Source of the DNA: Niastella koreensis GR20-10
Lineage (GTDB): Bacteria; Bacteroidota; Bacteroidia; Chitinophagales; Chitinophagaceae
Length of the DNA: 64,000 nucleotides
Direction of reading: 5' to 3'
NCBI RefSeq assembly: GCF_000246855.1
Contig: NC_016609.1
Coordinates: forward strand, 5,158,744 to 5,222,743
This document shows, piece by piece, positions 35,480 through 44,132 of this stretch; the first letter of the stretch is position 1, and every line of letters begins with the position of its first letter. The notes under the pieces were generated by a model that worked only from the letters and a program-made list of their open reading frames with translations, was not told the origin of the DNA and made no database searches. The position numbers and the translations under genes were made by a program.

Positions 35480-37195
35480 TTATTGTAATGAGAAATATTC
35501 TGCTATCGGGCCTAATGCCAGGGCCGGGAAGAAAGACAATGCATTTACAATTACGATCACGGCAAAGGTCATAGCACCAAAGGTGAGCGAATCGGTACGC
35601 AACGTTCCGGGCGATTCGGGAATGAATTTCTTATTGGCCAGCAAACCGGCAATAGCGAGCGGACCAATAATGGGGATAAACCGGGCCAGGATGAGCACGA
35701 TACCAGTACTTACATTCCAGAATATATTGTTATCGCCCAATCCTTCAAACCCACTGCCATTGTTGGCATTCGCCGAAGTGAATTCATACAACATTTCAGA
35801 AAAACCGTGGTACGAAGGATTGTTTAACCAGGCTGAGGGTTTTACCGCCCAGGCCACATCGGGGTGATGCGCTACCATATAGGCCGCAAACGCTGCACCG
35901 CCTTTAACCAGGATGGCCGAGAGCAACCATACCATGGAGGCAATCTTGATCTCTCTTGCTTCTACTTTATGGCCCATAAACTCAGGTGTACGGCCAACCA
36001 TTAATCCAGAGATGAATACCGCGATAATTATGTAGATGTAATAGTTTAAGATCCCTACTCCACAACCGCCATAAAAGGCATTGATCATCATGGCCAGTAA
36101 TTGCATCAGTCCGGAAATGGCCATCGAACTGTCGTGCATCGAGTTTACCGAACCGGTCGAGATGATGGTAGTAACGATGCTCCAGTAACCCGATAAGGCA
36201 GGGCCAAACCGCACTTCCTTCCCTTCCATAGCGCCCGTTGCCTGGGTAACGCCCAACCTGGCTATGGCGGGGTTGCCATGAATTTCGGTAACAATGGTGG
36301 GAATGAGCAGGCATAACATCCCTATCGTCATTACCCCAAAGATTACGTAAGCAAACTTTTTACGTTGAATGTAAAAACCCATGGCAAAGATCATAGCGAT
36401 GGGTATAACCACCTGCATCACCAGTTGCAGCATGGCGGTAAAGTAGCTGGGGTTCTCCAGTGGATGGGCTGAGTTGGCGCCAAACCAGCCGCCTCCATTA
36501 GTGCCAAGGTGTTTGATGGCGATCATACCGGCTGCGGGCCCACGAGAAACCTGTACCGAATCGCCCTGCAGCGTAACAATACTGTCTTTTCCATCAAAGC
36601 TGGCTGGAGTGCCATTAAAGGCCATTATTATACCCCCTATTATACAAAGAGGCAGTAAAATACGCGTAATGGATTTAACCAGCAGGTTCCAGAAGTTGCC
36701 GAGGTTATTGGTTGTTTTTTCTTTTAACCCGTTTAATAAACCAAGCAGAGCGGCAATACCGGTAGCTGCCGATACAAACTGTAAGAATGTAATCACAGCT
36801 AACTGGGTGAAATAAGTTAATCCTGTTTCACCGGAATAGTGCTGCAGGTTACAGTTTACCAAAAAGCTGATGGCGGTGTTAAAAGCCAGGTCAGGTGTTT
36901 GGGCAGGGTTGCCATCGGGGTTCAGCGGTAATTTGTCCTGGAACAATAAAGCAAAAAATGCATATACAAACCACAATAGGTTTATACTTAGCATGGCTTT
37001 CAGAAATTGTTTCCAGTCCATGCTGGCGTTGGGATTTATTCCGGATACCCGGAAGATGAACCGTTCAACCGGGTTCATAAAATCGGTGATGGTGCGTTCG
37101 CCTTTAAATACTCTGGCAATGTATTTTCCCAATGGCCACGCGAGCAGCACGGTTAAAAGGAAGGTGATTATTACACCAAAGAGTTCTGTATTCAT
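35480..37195 (-). CDS. kdpA: potassium-transporting ATPase subunit A
   Basis: A 571-residue channel-like subunit that binds and translocates potassium. Selectivity-filter glycines appear in segments such as [27 protein letters not shown], and the final [11 protein letters not shown]. Ten membrane helices. It follows kdpF with a word-repeat element in its leader (37208-37307). Confidence 0.96.
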   Translation of the reverse strand: MNTELFGVIITFLLTVLLAWPLGKYIARVFKGERTITDFMNPVERFIFRVSGINPNASMDWKQFLKAMLSINLLWFVYAFFALLFQDKLPLNPDGNPAQTPDLAFNTAISFLVNCNLQHYSGETGLTYFTQLAVITFLQFVSAATGIAALLGLLNGLKEKTTNNLGNFWNLLVKSITRILLPLCIIGGIIMAFNGTPASFDGKDSIVTLQGDSVQVSRGPAAGMIAIKHLGTNGGGWFGANSAHPLENPSYFTAMLQLVMQVVIPIAMIFAMGFYIQRKKFAYVIFGVMTIGMLCLLIPTIVTEIHGNPAIARLGVTQATGAMEGKEVRFGPALSGYWSIVTTIISTGSVNSMHDSSMAISGLMQLLAMMINAFYGGCGVGILNYYIYIIIAVFISGLMVGRTPEFMGHKVEAREIKIASMVWLLSAILVKGGAAFAAYMVAHHPDVAWAVKPSAWLNNPSYHGFSEMLYEFTSANANNGSGFEGLGDNNIFWNVSTGIVLILARFIPIIGPLAIAGLLANKKFIPESPGTLRTDSLTFGAMTFAVIVIVNALSFFPALALGPIAEYFSLQ

Positions 37196-37207
37196 AACAA
37201 TGATTTT

Positions 37208-37307
37208 GTGAGTAGTGAGTAGTCAGTAGTGAGTGGGTTCATGACTATTCAGAAGTCTGAATACTAGCGAGCTTACTCACTACTGACTACTCATTACCCA
37301 CTACTAG
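37208..37307. repeat. inverted-repeat element of GAGTAGT words (copy 1)
   Basis: A perfect 18-bp inverted repeat, GAGTAGTCAGTAGTGAGT at 37217-37234 and its complement at 37275-37292, extended by further varied words on both sides (37208-37237 and 37273-37307), around a spacer with TTCAGAAGTCTGAATACTAG. A near-identical element occurs at 39711-39797. The right edge supplies the TAG stop of kdpF (37304-37306). It lies in the leader between kdpF and kdpA. Confidence 0.92.
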
Positions 37308-37384
37308 AATTTTTCGGGTTTAATTAATACGTACAACAGGTAACCAAAAACCAGTATTGACAAAATGAATAATGCGTTGATCAT
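37304..37384 (-). CDS. kdpF: KdpF, small potassium-ATPase peptide
   Basis: A 26-residue peptide (MINALFILSILVFGYLLYVL followed by IKPEKF) with one membrane helix, the size and the ending IKPEKF being those of KdpF, which stabilises the Kdp complex. It precedes kdpA on the same strand. The stop codon is inside the repeat element. Confidence 0.88.
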   Translation of the reverse strand: MINALFILSILVFGYLLYVLIKPEKF

Positions 37385-37388
37385 AGAT

Positions 37389-37472
37389 TTATATTTTTTC
37401 AAAAAAGTCGATTGATTTATAAAACAGGTAAAAACAAATGAGTCCTGCTACAAATAACATCAGTGTTAGCAT
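37389..37472 (-). CDS. 27-residue membrane peptide upstream of kdpF
   Basis: An open frame of 27 codons starting at 37472: MLTLMLFVAGLICFYLFYKS followed by IDFFEKI. One hydrophobic helix and a charged amphipathic tail. It ends four bases before the kdpF start, so it is very likely translated from the same message. No annotated family comes to mind. It may be a second accessory peptide of the Kdp complex. A weak GGCAC-containing sequence at about 37497-37511 resembles a sigma-54 -24 element but its spacing to the -12 part is one base short. Confidence 0.65.
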   Translation of the reverse strand: MLTLMLFVAGLICFYLFYKSIDFFEKI

Positions 37473-37759
37473 TGCTTTAAATTTGATCAACCAATATCCA
37501 ACGGGGTGCCGCAAAAATTAAATCGGAGGAAACTTCAACAAGGAGTTAATTAACAATAAGATGTGAAGGTTTGGCTAACAAAGGTTCATTTTGTCATTTT
37601 AATAGATCATGCCATTTTGAAAAGGTGTTTTATCAAATTGGAAGGGTTTTACAATAAAAAATGCATTTCTTGCATTGTAATAATTGTCCGCTGTGCCCTA
37701 CTAATATTAAACCCGGAAATAAAGAAAACTTCCGGGTAAGGTTAAAACAAGTAAATAAA

Positions 37760-39709
37760 ATGAGTGCATCTTCTTCACCGGCTGTATTCCACAAAAAAAT
37801 CACAGCAGCGGGTATTCTGATCGCCACAGGTATTGTGTTCGGCGATATTGGTACGTCTCCTTTATATACATTGAATGCGGTTTTCCATGGCCGCGTTATC
37901 ACCGAAGATGTTGCACTTGGTGCTTTTTCGGCCATTTTCTGGACACTCTTTTTTCAAACCACGCTTAAATACGTGATCATCACCCTGCAGGCCGATAACA
38001 AGGGTGAGGGTGGTATTTTCTCATTGTATGCGTTGATCCGCCGTTTTTGGGGCAAATGGTTATTGATCATAGCCATGGCTGGTGGCGCCTTCTTAATAGC
38101 CGATGGTATTATTACGCCGCCCATTTCAGTGGCTTCTGCTATTGAAGGGCTGGATAAAATATATCCGCATATGAACACCGTACCTATCGTGATCGTGATC
38201 CTTATTGGCTTATTTATCTTTCAACAATTTGGTACGGATAAGATAGGTAAGGTGTTTGGTCCCGTGATGGTGGTATGGTTCACCTTTATTGGGGTATTGG
38301 GTGTAATGGCAATCAGCCATGAGCCTGGTGTGTTTAAAGCCCTGAACCCCTACTATGCCTATGTGATGTTGAAAGAAGTGCCCGGTGGTTTCTGGTTGCT
38401 GGGTAGCATTTTCCTTTGTACTACAGGCGCCGAAGCCCTGTACAGCGATATGGGCCACTGCGGCAGAAACAACATCCGCGTAAGCTGGATCTATATCAAG
38501 ATCACGCTGATCCTGAGCTATGGCGGTCAAACTGCCTGGTTGTTACAACACGTAGGCCAGGAAGTTGGTAATATAAGCCCGTTCTATCATATAGTGCCTG
38601 ATGCCATCTACCTGCCTTCGCTGGTAGTTGCTACGATGGCTACCATCATTGCCAGCCAGGCGCTGATAAGTGGTTGCTTTACCCTGGTGAATGAAGCCAT
38701 TCGCCTGGATATATGGCCACGTCACCGGGTTTTGTTCCCCGGTCATATTAAAGGTCAGATCTACATTCCTTTTGTGAACTGGTTGTTAATGGCCGGTTGT
38801 TTAGGCATGGTGATCTACTTTAAAGAAAGCTCCAAAATGGAAGCGGCGTTTGGGTTAAGCGTTACATTGACCATGTTGATGAGTACCGTGCTGATCAATT
38901 TCTACCTGCATGCCAAACGTGTAAATGGAATCCTGATAGCACTGGTTACCGGTTTGTTTTTGGTGATAGAATTGTCGTTTTTGACGGCCAACCTGCAGAA
39001 GGTAAAAGAAGGTGGTTGGATAACGCTGCTGATCGGTTCCGCCCTGTTTTTGGTGATGTACATATGGCGGAGAGGCCGGGCCATTACCAATGGTTTGAAG
39101 AAAATGGTGCCGATAGAAACCTATGTTCCTTTATTAAAGGAGTTGAGCATTGATGAAAAGATCCCTAAATACGCCACCAACCTGGTTTATTTAACCAGTT
39201 CCGGTTCGCCCCGTAAAGTAGAAAAGACAGCCATCAATTCTATTCTGTCTAAAAAACCCAAACGGGCCGATATCTACTGGTTCGTACACGTAAACGTACT
39301 GGATGAACCGTACGCCATGCGTTACCATGTTGACACGATCGTTAAAGACGACGTGTACTTTGTGGAATTCAATTTGGGTTTCCGGATAGAGCCGCGTATT
39401 GACTATTATTTTCAACAGGTAGTGAACGAACTGGTGAAAACAGGTGAAGTGGATCTGTGCAACCGGAATGAACAACATTACCAGGATAGTAAGATCGGTG
39501 ATCTCCGCTTCCTGGTTATGGAAAGCTTCCTGTCGTTCGAGAATGCGATGTCGTTCTGGAAAAACTTTGTAATGAAAAGTTATTTCAACCTGAAATGGCT
39601 GAGCGTTAAGGAAAGCATCAACTTTGGTCTTGACCCGAGTAACGTAACTGTAGAGAAATATCCGGTGGTAGTGAATGCAGTGCAGCACCCGCCGTTGGAA
39701 AGGCAATAA
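37760..39709 (+). CDS. kup: KUP-family potassium uptake protein
   Basis: A 649-residue potassium/proton symporter. The start at 37760 (MSASSS) leaves the KUP core intact: ITAAGILIATGIVFGDIGTS at the N-terminus, then GTSPLYTL, a membrane domain of 12 helices, and a C-terminal cytoplasmic part of about 200 residues. The longer frame to 37661 is not needed. It is divergent from the kdp operon and may share a regulatory region of about 290 bases with it; a hairpin with stem ACCCGGAA (37710-37737) sits in its leader. Confidence 0.93.
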   Translation: MSASSSPAVFHKKITAAGILIATGIVFGDIGTSPLYTLNAVFHGRVITEDVALGAFSAIFWTLFFQTTLKYVIITLQADNKGEGGIFSLYALIRRFWGKWLLIIAMAGGAFLIADGIITPPISVASAIEGLDKIYPHMNTVPIVIVILIGLFIFQQFGTDKIGKVFGPVMVVWFTFIGVLGVMAISHEPGVFKALNPYYAYVMLKEVPGGFWLLGSIFLCTTGAEALYSDMGHCGRNNIRVSWIYIKITLILSYGGQTAWLLQHVGQEVGNISPFYHIVPDAIYLPSLVVATMATIIASQALISGCFTLVNEAIRLDIWPRHRVLFPGHIKGQIYIPFVNWLLMAGCLGMVIYFKESSKMEAAFGLSVTLTMLMSTVLINFYLHAKRVNGILIALVTGLFLVIELSFLTANLQKVKEGGWITLLIGSALFLVMYIWRRGRAITNGLKKMVPIETYVPLLKELSIDEKIPKYATNLVYLTSSGSPRKVEKTAINSILSKKPKRADIYWFVHVNVLDEPYAMRYHVDTIVKDDVYFVEFNLGFRIEPRIDYYFQQVVNELVKTGEVDLCNRNEQHYQDSKIGDLRFLVMESFLSFENAMSFWKNFVMKSYFNLKWLSVKESINFGLDPSNVTVEKYPVVVNAVQHPPLERQ

Positions 39710-39710
39710 A

Positions 39711-39797
39711 GTCAGTGGTGAGTAGTGAGTGGGTTTCCGATTGTTCAGAAGTTTGAATAATAGCGAACTTACTCACTACTCACTGCTGACTACTCAC
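39711..39797. repeat. inverted-repeat element of GAGTAGT words (copy 2)
   Basis: Left arm GTCAGTGGTGAGTAGTGAGT (39711-39730) pairs with 39771-39790 at 18 of 20 positions. The spacer TTCAGAAGTTTGAATAATAG is almost the same as in copy 1. The right edge supplies the TGA stop of the response-regulator gene (39794-39796). Copies 1 and 2 flank the kup gene. Confidence 0.92.
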
Positions 39798-41119
39798 AAA
39801 CCATATTCCTCCATCTTCCTATACAACGTAGTTAACCCTATCCCCAACAACACCGCCGTCTTCGTCTTATTCCCATTCGTATGACGCAGTACTTTTTGAA
39901 TATGATCTTTTTCTACGCTGGCCAGGGTAAGGCTGGATGAACCTTTGTCCTGTTTCTGAATATCAAAAGGAAGATTTTCAGCCAGAATAGTATCCCCTTC
40001 GGCCATAATAGTGGCTCTTTCCAGTACATTTCGTAATTCGCGGATGTTTCCCTTCCAGCTATGCTGTTGCAATAACTGCAATGCGTCTTTTTGAATATGT
40101 AAAACCGGCCGGTTTTCTCTGGCTGTATAATAGGCCAGGAAATGATTGGCCAGGGCCGGGATATCGTCGGTGTGATCGCGCAATGCCGGTAAGGAGATAG
40201 TAAAAACGTTCAACCGGTAATACAGGTCTTCGCGGAAGGTACCGTCTTCTACCATTTTTCTCAGGTCGCGGTGAGTAGCCGCAATAATGCGCACATTTAC
40301 TTTGGTGGTTTTTACATCACCCAGTTTTATGAATTCGCCGTTTTCAATTACGCGTAGCAGTTTGGCCTGCAGGTCGATATTCATTTCCCCTATTTCATCG
40401 AGGAAGAGCGTGCCGCCATCGGCCAGTTCTACCAATCCTTTTTTGTCTTTGTTGGCGCCGGTAAAAGCGCCGGCCTTATGACCAAACAACTCTCCTTCCA
40501 GCAGGTCTTTGGCAAAAGCGCTGCAGTTGATGGCCACAATGGCTTTATCACTCCGCTTGCTATTGGCATGAATGGCATTGGCAAATACTTCTTTACCTGT
40601 ACCTGTTTCTCCCAATAATAATACGTTGGTATTGGCCGGGGCAATACGCTGCGCCAGTTGTACGGCTTGTTTTATAAGCGTGCTTTGCCCAATAATATCA
40701 TCAAAGGTGTAAGCGCCTTTGTCTTTGATCTTTATCGCCGATTTCTTTTGCGCCGTGGCTTTGTCGAGCGCCTGGTACAGCAAGGGAACAATACGATCGT
40801 TGTCGTTTCCCTTGGTAATATAATCGAATGCACCGTTTTTGATGGCCTGCACCCCATCGGGAATGTTGCCGAATGCGGTTAATAAAATAATCTCGATGAG
40901 CGGGTATTTCTCCTTAAGCTCTTTTACAAAGCGAACGCCATCGCCATCCGGCAGTTTTACATCACACAACACGATGTCGGGTTCCTTTTGAGCCAACTGC
41001 GCCCAGGCAGCTTTGAGGGTTCCAGCCTGTTCAACGATAAAACCTTCCAGTGAAATAATACGGCTTAATAACTTTCGCAGCTGTTCTTCATCATCGATGA
41101 GTAAAATATTGCCAGGCAT
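39794..41119 (-). CDS. sigma-54-dependent response regulator (NtrC type)
   Basis: A 441-residue activator: receiver domain (about 3-120, phosphorylated Asp53 in IVLCDVKLPDGDG), AAA+ domain (about 145-370) with Walker A GETGTGKE, the sigma-54-contacting GAFTGA loop and the DEIGEM Walker B, and a C-terminal Fis-type HTH (about 400-440, KTKTAVLLGIGLTTLYRKM). The neighbouring potassium operon carries KdpD-type and histidine-kinase genes but no OmpR-type kdpE, so this is the likely cognate regulator. Confidence 0.92.
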   Translation of the reverse strand: MPGNILLIDDEEQLRKLLSRIISLEGFIVEQAGTLKAAWAQLAQKEPDIVLCDVKLPDGDGVRFVKELKEKYPLIEIILLTAFGNIPDGVQAIKNGAFDYITKGNDNDRIVPLLYQALDKATAQKKSAIKIKDKGAYTFDDIIGQSTLIKQAVQLAQRIAPANTNVLLLGETGTGKEVFANAIHANSKRSDKAIVAINCSAFAKDLLEGELFGHKAGAFTGANKDKKGLVELADGGTLFLDEIGEMNIDLQAKLLRVIENGEFIKLGDVKTTKVNVRIIAATHRDLRKMVEDGTFREDLYYRLNVFTISLPALRDHTDDIPALANHFLAYYTARENRPVLHIQKDALQLLQQHSWKGNIRELRNVLERATIMAEGDTILAENLPFDIQKQDKGSSSLTLASVEKDHIQKVLRHTNGNKTKTAVLLGIGLTTLYRKMEEYGL

Positions 41120-41162
41120 ATTATGATTTAATGCACAAAGGTAATATGCAAAAAATGAAAAA

Positions 41163-41185
41163 GCCCTCCCGATGATCGGGAGGGC
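41163..41185. terminator. hairpin terminator
   Basis: A perfect 11-bp stem (GCCCTCCCGAT with ATCGGGAGGGC) with one base between arms. On the minus strand it runs into CTTTTTCATTTTTT, so it would stop read-through before the response-regulator gene. Confidence 0.65.
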
Positions 41186-41559
41186 CCTTATATACCTATG
41201 AAGACTATTCCCTTTATTAATGTGTATTCCGTCCTCATTTCATTCGCCCCGTGTCATATTACTATATAATCAACATCGTACCATGCCAGAACGGGCGGAA
41301 ACCTGAAAATTGCCCCATAGCCTCAAAACCAGCCATTAACTAATGGTTTTCAATTAGTTGACCTCAAAATTGGAGAATGAAAATAAATCATTTAGAGCAG
41401 ATTTGTAAGCGTAGGAATACGCAAATTTGTTTCAAATCAGGAATTAACACTACTTTTTGGGAAAGAAATTCACCATTCACCCTTACCGTTTTCGGTTATG
41501 TGCCCCGGTTTCGCCCTTTTCTGATCCATTACAACGTATGAGTGTACCTTGTTTCTTAT
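41186..41559. other. 370-base intergenic stretch, no gene seen
   Basis: AT-rich sequence between the divergent response-regulator and rhomboid genes. It contains a small hairpin of AACCAGCCATTAACTAATGG-type sequence (41327-41350) and no coding signal that I can support. Confidence 0.5.
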
Positions 41560-41567
41560 TATTTTTG
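41560..41567 (+). promoter_or_regulatory. -7 element of the rhomboid promoter
   Basis: TATTTTTG matches TAnnTTTG exactly and lies 18 bases before the ATG at 41585. It is inside the longer open frame beginning at 41549, which argues for the later start. The -33 part is weak. Confidence 0.45.
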
Positions 41568-41584
41568 ACAATCAATACCAATCA

Positions 41585-42223
41585 ATGAGTATAACCCTGA
41601 TCATTATTATTATCACAGTTCTGGTTTCTATTACTGCGTTTTCGAATGATAAAGTTTTCAATGATTTTATTTTTGACCCGCCCGCAGTAACTTATAATAA
41701 ACAATGGTGGCGTTTTTTAACCTGCGGACTTATTCACGCCGATTACGGGCACCTGATCTTTAATATGTACGCGTTGTATATGTTTGGCGAATATGTGGAG
41801 CACAGTTTTATCCAGGTGTTCCAGGAGAAAGGAAAGCTGCTTTACCTGGTATTATATATAACTGCCCTGTTTGCCTGTTTGGTGCCTACCTATTTAAAAC
41901 ATCGCGCCGATAATTATTACAGAAGCCTTGGCGCTTCCGGCGCTGTTTCGGCAGTGATCTTTGCCTTTATTATTCTTAACCCATTGGATAAAATGGGATT
42001 GCTCTTTTTACCTTTAAGAATACCTTCCTTTATTTTTGGATTCCTGTACCTGGTGATCTCCTCTTTCCTCGATAAGCGGGGTGGCGGCGGCATCAATCAC
42101 TCGGCCCACATTTTTGGAGCACTGTATGGGATTGCGTTTTTGATCTTTACCGGTTATGTCTTTTCAGATTATCCTGTATTGGCGGCGTTCATTCAACAAA
42201 TACGCACATATATTGGCTATTAA
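41585..42223 (+). CDS. rhomboid-family intramembrane serine protease
   Basis: A 212-residue membrane protease that cleaves membrane proteins within helices. Catalytic Ser118 in GASGAVSA and catalytic His175 in HSAHIFGALYG are visible, with the substrate-binding motif HADYGHLIFNMYAL (51-64). Six helices are predicted. The end overlaps the convergent tilS gene by a few bases. Confidence 0.92.
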   Translation: MSITLIIIIITVLVSITAFSNDKVFNDFIFDPPAVTYNKQWWRFLTCGLIHADYGHLIFNMYALYMFGEYVEHSFIQVFQEKGKLLYLVLYITALFACLVPTYLKHRADNYYRSLGASGAVSAVIFAFIILNPLDKMGLLFLPLRIPSFIFGFLYLVISSFLDKRGGGGINHSAHIFGALYGIAFLIFTGYVFSDYPVLAAFIQQIRTYIGY

Positions 42224-43701
42224 CCGGTAAACTGTATCCGCAGCACCTGTTTTGTTGACCCGGTTATTTTAAACCGGTCATCGATCCGCAGGCCTACCAC
42301 CCACAGGATCTTTTTATTACTTTCGAGCACCCATACTTTTTCCTTATCGGTCATGGATAATTTCTGATCGATAAAGAAGCGGGCGAGTTTTTTCTTCTTT
42401 TTTAACCCGAGCGGATAAAAATAATCGCCCTTTTTCCACTTGCGCAGCAACAAGGGGAACTGTAAGGTGTTTTGATCAATTAATGCAATAGCAGGGTCAT
42501 TGACCAATTGCACATTGCTGCTATTTATCTGCGTCAACTCCAACGCCCCATTTTCAAATACGATCCGGTCTTCATCGGCATCTATTGCCAGGGTTTGCGC
42601 CTGTTCAGTTTGCGCCGCGGCAATAATCAACCAGCGCCTGTTTTTTATAATGCGATGGGTAGCCGATTGTACATAGCGGCCCGATTCGCTGCCTAATAAC
42701 TTAATCACTTCATCTACCTGGGCTGCCGAAAAACCAAAGCCGCTGATGATCTCGTATACGATGGAATGCAGCGGTTCTGACTTTTGCAATTTCAGGATGG
42801 GAATGTGCACTTCTTCGCCCTTGTATTCCAGCAATTTTTTCTTGTGTACGGCAAGGGCCTGTTCGTACAATTGTTCCATATCAACAAAGCGGCGCAGGTT
42901 ACCGGCCAGGTTATTTTCTGCTTCGGGATAAATATTTTGCACCAGCGGAATAAGCTGGTTGCGGAAATAATTCCGGGAATATTTGTCAAGTGCGTTTGAG
43001 CTGTCTTCTACCCAGTTCAAATTATTGTCGGTGGCAAACTGTTTCAACTCCTGTTTACGGGCAAATAACAATGGCCGAACAATCTGGCCTTTTTTGGGCA
43101 ACATGCCCCGCAAACCATGGATGCCGGTGCCGCGGAAGAAATGCATCAGCATGGTTTCTATGTTGTCGTCGAGGTGGTGGGCAGTGAGTAGAACAGTAGG
43201 CTGTTGTAAATTGAGGTTTCCCGGTTCTAAGTCGTGAATCGTGAATCGTGAATCGTGAATTGCCGATTGCTGGGTTCCAGGTTCCAGGTTCCAGGTTTCA
43301 GGTTTCAAGTTTGCCGTTTGCCGTCTGCCAGCCTGCCCCGACCTGCCGGGGTTTGCCGGGTTCAGCAACCCTGCAAACCAACCATACCTTAATTCCCTGG
43401 CGGCTTCCTGAATAGACAGTTTATGATTTTGCGCATATGACGCGGTATCAAACTCTTTCCTTAAAAATGGGACCTTGTAATTTTGGGCAAGCTGTTGTAC
43501 AAAAGCGGCATCGCGTTCGCTTTCATCTGCCCTGAGTTTAAAATTACAATGTGCAATAATAAATGAATAGCCTGCCTGTTTGCACAATTCGCACAAAACC
43601 ACGGAATCGATACCTCCGCTCACGGCCAGTAGTAAGGTATCGCCCGTTGAAAAAAGATGATTGTCAGAAATGTATTGCTGAAATCGTTGCAGTAAGGTCA
43701 T
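42220..43701 (-). CDS. tilS: tRNA(Ile)-lysidine synthase with in-frame repeat insertion
   Basis: A 493-residue enzyme that modifies C34 of tRNA-Ile to lysidine so that it reads AUA. N-type ATP pyrophosphatase P-loop SGGIDS (28-33) and the motif LTAHHLDDNIETMLMHFFRG (about 172-191) are present, followed by TilS substrate-binding and C-terminal domains. Between FAGLL (112) and TVLLTAHH (169) lie about 54 extra residues encoded by short-word repeats; related proteins go almost directly from one to the other. Catalytic motifs are intact, so the insertion may be tolerated as a surface loop. Eight bases upstream is a TPR gene in the same direction. Confidence 0.94.
   Translation of the reverse strand: MTLLQRFQQYISDNHLFSTGDTLLLAVSGGIDSVVLCELCKQAGYSFIIAHCNFKLRADESERDAAFVQQLAQNYKVPFLRKEFDTASYAQNHKLSIQEAARELRYGWFAGLLNPANPGRSGQAGRRQTANLKPETWNLEPGTQQSAIHDSRFTIHDLEPGNLNLQQPTVLLTAHHLDDNIETMLMHFFRGTGIHGLRGMLPKKGQIVRPLLFARKQELKQFATDNNLNWVEDSSNALDKYSRNYFRNQLIPLVQNIYPEAENNLAGNLRRFVDMEQLYEQALAVHKKKLLEYKGEEVHIPILKLQKSEPLHSIVYEIISGFGFSAAQVDEVIKLLGSESGRYVQSATHRIIKNRRWLIIAAAQTEQAQTLAIDADEDRIVFENGALELTQINSSNVQLVNDPAIALIDQNTLQFPLLLRKWKKGDYFYPLGLKKKKKLARFFIDQKLSMTDKEKVWVLESNKKILWVVGLRIDDRFKITGSTKQVLRIQFTG
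43212..43362. repeat. word-repeat insertion inside tilS, in frame
   Basis: On the plus strand: four CGTGAAT words, then about five GGTTCCA/GGTTTCA words, then three TGCCGTT words, and a GC-rich hairpin-like part (CCTGCCCCGACCTGCCGGGG). On the coding strand the second block gives GGCAGACGGCAAAC, the same word as at 26525. No stop codon is produced in the tilS frame. Confidence 0.9.
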
Positions 43702-43709
43702 GCAGTTTA

Positions 43710-44021
43710 TTAAAAAGTTAGTTCTTCATGCGCGCTTCTCAACTCGCCAAATGCATGGTTATCGCCTGCTTTTTTGGCGGCTTCCATTCCCTTTTCATAC
43801 CATTGGATGGCAGCATTGGTGTCGCCTGTACGCTCTAATAATTTAGCCAAATGGTAATAAGAACCGATATAACCGGGGTCTTGTGTAAGTATTTCCTCAA
43901 AAATTTCCCGGGCTGTTCTATCGTCTTCAAATTTTATGTATTCCAATGCCAGTGCGTGTTTCAGAAAACTGTCGCGGGGGTTGGCCTGCAAAAAATCCTT
44001 CAATTTGGTTATACGGTCCAT
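43710..44021 (-). CDS. small tetratricopeptide-repeat protein
   Basis: A 103-residue protein of three TPR-like helix pairs (e.g. SFLKHALALEYIKFEDDRTA and GSYYHLAKLLERTGDTNAAI). It probably binds another protein; the target is unknown. It is transcribed with tilS, 8 bases apart. Confidence 0.85.
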   Translation of the reverse strand: MDRITKLKDFLQANPRDSFLKHALALEYIKFEDDRTAREIFEEILTQDPGYIGSYYHLAKLLERTGDTNAAIQWYEKGMEAAKKAGDNHAFGELRSAHEELTF

Positions 44022-44132
44022 TATCCCTCAATTAAAAAATCAATAAAATATCAAAATGTATCTTTGTGGCACTTATATTTGTACACCTGATGGTTGCATA
44101 AACAACCAATGAATCAAATAAATCATTTGCCA

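Noticed and set aside
37497-37515. sigma-54 promoter before the kdp peptides
   Set aside because: GGCAC matches the -24 element but the TTG part is one base too close; sigma-54 promoters rarely tolerate this. Not claimed as a site.
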